Source of the DNA: Halobacteriovorax sp. DA5
GTDB taxonomy: Bacteria > Bdellovibrionota > Bacteriovoracia > Bacteriovoracales > Bacteriovoracaceae
Direction: 5' to 3'
Length of the DNA: 64,000 nt
Assembly (NCBI RefSeq): GCF_002903145.1
Contig: NZ_PPDJ01000001.1
Span: forward strand, 643,925-707,924
Part shown: piece after piece, positions 62,331 to 64,000 of the stretch
Layout of the letters: the number at the start of each line of letters is the position of its first letter
Numbering within the stretch: the stretch's first letter is position 1
The notes under the pieces: model-generated
Databases searched by the model: none
The model's input: only the letters and a program-made list of their open reading frames with translations
Told to the model about the DNA's origin: nothing
Made by a program: the position numbers and the translations under genes

Positions 62331-63914
62331 TTGAAGAAACTTTTCATTGCAGACACATTCACAACTTTTAGAGAGATCGATCTTAATGATCTCTATATTG
62401 AAGCGCTTTCTGGAATCGTTTTTTCAAACCAATTTGGTTTTGACGTTAAAAAGTCTCAATGGGTTGAGTTGTCTAAGATGAGTTTACCTCGTGTAATTAC
62501 AGATGCTCTTAAGCAAGCTCCTGAGACATTTGAAAAACCAGCTTCGGCACCAAATGGATACAGTATTAAATTGGAAGAATTAGAAATTAAGAATAATCAT
62601 AATAATGATCTATTAGATGCAATTTCAAAAATTGTAAAAGAAGAAGTTTCTGCAATTGGTGTACAACTTCGAGAAGAGTTTAGTGAGAAAATTTCCTCTG
62701 TAGAAGAGAGAATCGGTGATATCACGCAACTTGTTGGCTCTTCGAGTGGTGATCGTAGTGAGGCCATTCTTACAAAATTAGAGTCTGTGTTAGATGAAAC
62801 AAGTTTAATTAGCGATGTAAATCGTAAGATTACAAAAGTTCTATCAACAACGCGTGAACTTGAGGATGGAAATACTAATACTCAAGAATATCAATCAAAG
62901 TTTAATGCTCTTAAAATAAAATATAAAAATCTTGCAGTTGAAAATAAATTAGCAAGAAAGAATCTTTCAAAGGTTATTGCTAAGGCCAAGGCCTTAAATG
63001 CTAAGTTAGAAGTCGCTGAACAAGAGTTAGCAAATTTTAAATCATACACAGATAGCAAGATTGGAATTTCGGCCGTAAATGATTCAGTTGAAATTGAAGA
63101 AGTTGTTAGCGAAGATAACACTCCAAGTACTCCAAAGATTAACCTCATTCCTCGTGACTCTCTTGTACTAGAAGACGAAGATCGTACGGTTGAAATTGAT
63201 CTTAGTGAAGAGGCCACTGGTGAGTTTGATATCTCTAGTGGAGGGCTTGAAATTGCAACACGTGCACAAGCTGATGATGAAGAACTTGATCGCTTGAATA
63301 TAGAAGGCCTTAAGAACGGTAAGTCGTTTGAAATTTCAAATAAGAAAACATGGCAATACGATACAGGAGCTGGCGTTGTCGGTCCTTTACGTTTTGATGA
63401 AATGCTTGTTGATTTTGAAAAGAAGATTGTTACGTCTTCCACTCTTGTTAAAAAGAAGGCAGGTGCACCTTGGGTTGCAGCAAAAGACTGTCTTGAGCTT
63501 AATACACAAGCACAACTAATATTTGAAGATAAAGAAAATCCTGAAAATAATAAGTATCAAATCGAAAGAACTGAGTATCGTGTCGAATTACAAGAACTAG
63601 TTTCATTCTCGCTTGTTGGTGTTCAAAAAGAGTATAAGGGATACCTTACTAACTTATCACTAAGTGGTGGCTTTGTTGAAGTGACTAAGTTTGAGAAAGA
63701 ACTTGACAAAAATACTCGTGGAACGATTTATATCTCAGAGGGGATTTTTGGCCGCGCTGTCGCTATTGACTTCACAATCATGAGGGCATCTAAGAATCGT
63801 CCAAGAGGCTTTGGTCTTCGTTTTGAGTCTGTTTCAGACGCAATTATGGAAGTTATCGGAGAGTGTATGATTGATATTCTCAACGATAATGAAGAAGCAA
63901 AAAAAGCAGCTTAA
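62331..63914 (+). CDS. Coiled-coil / GYF_2-like / PilZ domain protein
   Basis: 527 residues from TTG 62331 (AGAGGAAG just upstream). The N-terminal 100 residues are unknown; about 150-240 is a coiled coil (LARKNLSKVIAKAKALNAKLEVAEQELANF), then an acidic linker. A GYF_2-like segment lies near 340-385 (WQYDTGAGVVGPLRFDEM...APWVAAKDC). The C-terminus is a PilZ domain with both c-di-GMP motifs intact: RTEYR (R412, R416) and NLSLSGG near 442. It most likely responds to c-di-GMP, perhaps in motility or attachment. No diguanylate cyclase lies nearby. Confidence 0.85.
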   Translation: MKKLFIADTFTTFREIDLNDLYIEALSGIVFSNQFGFDVKKSQWVELSKMSLPRVITDALKQAPETFEKPASAPNGYSIKLEELEIKNNHNNDLLDAISKIVKEEVSAIGVQLREEFSEKISSVEERIGDITQLVGSSSGDRSEAILTKLESVLDETSLISDVNRKITKVLSTTRELEDGNTNTQEYQSKFNALKIKYKNLAVENKLARKNLSKVIAKAKALNAKLEVAEQELANFKSYTDSKIGISAVNDSVEIEEVVSEDNTPSTPKINLIPRDSLVLEDEDRTVEIDLSEEATGEFDISSGGLEIATRAQADDEELDRLNIEGLKNGKSFEISNKKTWQYDTGAGVVGPLRFDEMLVDFEKKIVTSSTLVKKKAGAPWVAAKDCLELNTQAQLIFEDKENPENNKYQIERTEYRVELQELVSFSLVGVQKEYKGYLTNLSLSGGFVEVTKFEKELDKNTRGTIYISEGIFGRAVAIDFTIMRASKNRPRGFGLRFESVSDAIMEVIGECMIDILNDNEEAKKAA

Positions 63915-63937
63915 TCAACTATTTCGCAATGCATATT

Positions 63938-63960
63938 AAAAAAACAGACTAGATCAGTCT
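63938..63960 (-). terminator. Probable minus-strand terminator near the right edge
   Basis: On the minus strand AGACT-GATCT-AGTCT (63960 to 63946) is followed by GTTTTTTT. It would end transcription of the gene entering from the right edge. The stem is only five base pairs. Confidence 0.45.
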
Positions 63961-64000
63961 AAGTTCTTGAAAAAATAAGGCTCTTCACACTTGAAGGTGT
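63954..64000 (-). CDS. 3' end of a gene entering from the right edge
   Basis: A minus-strand frame gives TFKCEEPYFFKNLD and then TGA (63956-63954), overlapping a terminator-like hairpin. Only 14 codons are visible, so no function can be given. The coding look and the terminator support a real C-terminus, but another frame or no gene is possible. Confidence 0.4.
   Translation of the reverse strand, partial: TFKCEEPYFFKNLD

Noticed and set aside
62891..63442. Minus-strand open frame rich in Ser and Phe within the PilZ gene
   Set aside because: Shadow frame opposite a well-supported coding region with no start context or known domain.

Overview
The window is about 37-38% G+C by eye and gene-dense. 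It looks like a member of the Bdellovibrionota, most likely a Halobacteriovorax/Bacteriovorax-like marine predatory or scavenging bacterium. This is an inference: the evidence is the low G+C, the many large secreted Cys-bearing proteins of no recognised family, several cell-wall or protein-degrading enzymes, and a metabolism built on amino-acid catabolism. No rRNA, tRNA, CRISPR array, prophage or insertion sequence was recognised.

Layout. 1-5063 (minus strand): an operon for phenylacetate / beta-oxidation-type degradation (EthD-like protein, PaaF, PaaG, a PaaA-like di-iron oxygenase, PaaH encoded as two overlapping genes, and a thiolase cut by the window edge). 5337-12228: a small secreted protein, 4-hydroxyphenylpyruvate dioxygenase, a TonB-like protein, a fused indolepyruvate:ferredoxin oxidoreductase and a translationally coupled NUDIX-metallo-beta-lactamase fusion. 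12485-18514: two large paralogous secreted proteins. 18628-24715: a leucine (liu) operon with both methylcrotonyl-CoA carboxylase subunits, methylglutaconyl-CoA hydratase, HMG-CoA lyase and an extra crotonase. 24732-28658: lipoproteins, Rep helicase (minus strand) and a secreted papain-like protease. 28669-32499: a two-subunit class I fumarase whose alpha subunit carries a histone-H1-like lysine tail of about 134 residues, then acetoacetyl-CoA synthetase. 32599-38667: secreted proteins, including one whose frame is interrupted by a single stop codon, and a receiver-domain protein. 38848-44251: PutA, ProC and a hotdog thioesterase in an overlapping chain. 44252-44372: a G+C-rich structured intergenic segment. 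44373-53745: Nif3-like and TPR proteins, two more large secreted proteins, a thioesterase, a LAS-family peptidase, a YiiX-like papain-fold protein and a methyltransferase. 53983-55639: MazG-like, ApbE and NqrM. 55803-61229: the 2-oxoglutarate dehydrogenase operon (sucA, sucB, lpd). 61250-64000: a methyltransferase-like protein, a GYF_2-like/PilZ protein and the end of another gene.

How the genes fit together. Phenylalanine and tyrosine can enter through the 2-oxoacid:ferredoxin oxidoreductase (aryl-pyruvate to aryl-acetyl-CoA) feeding the Paa genes, and through HPPD to homogentisate. Leucine yields acetyl-CoA and acetoacetate, which acetoacetyl-CoA synthetase can reactivate. Proline goes to glutamate through PutA and on to 2-oxoglutarate, whose dehydrogenase lies in the same window with a fumarase. 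This fits an organism that respires protein taken from prey or surroundings.

Most notable: (1) the histone-tail/fumarase fusion; (2) a family of secreted proteins with a shared cysteine scaffold, one member of which has an in-frame TAA inside the conserved region; (3) PaaH split into two overlapping genes; (4) the NUDIX-MBL fusion; (5) a 21-bp perfect inverted repeat in front of the papain-like protease; (6) the structured 44252-44372 segment; (7) apparent enrichment of the tetramer GGCC.
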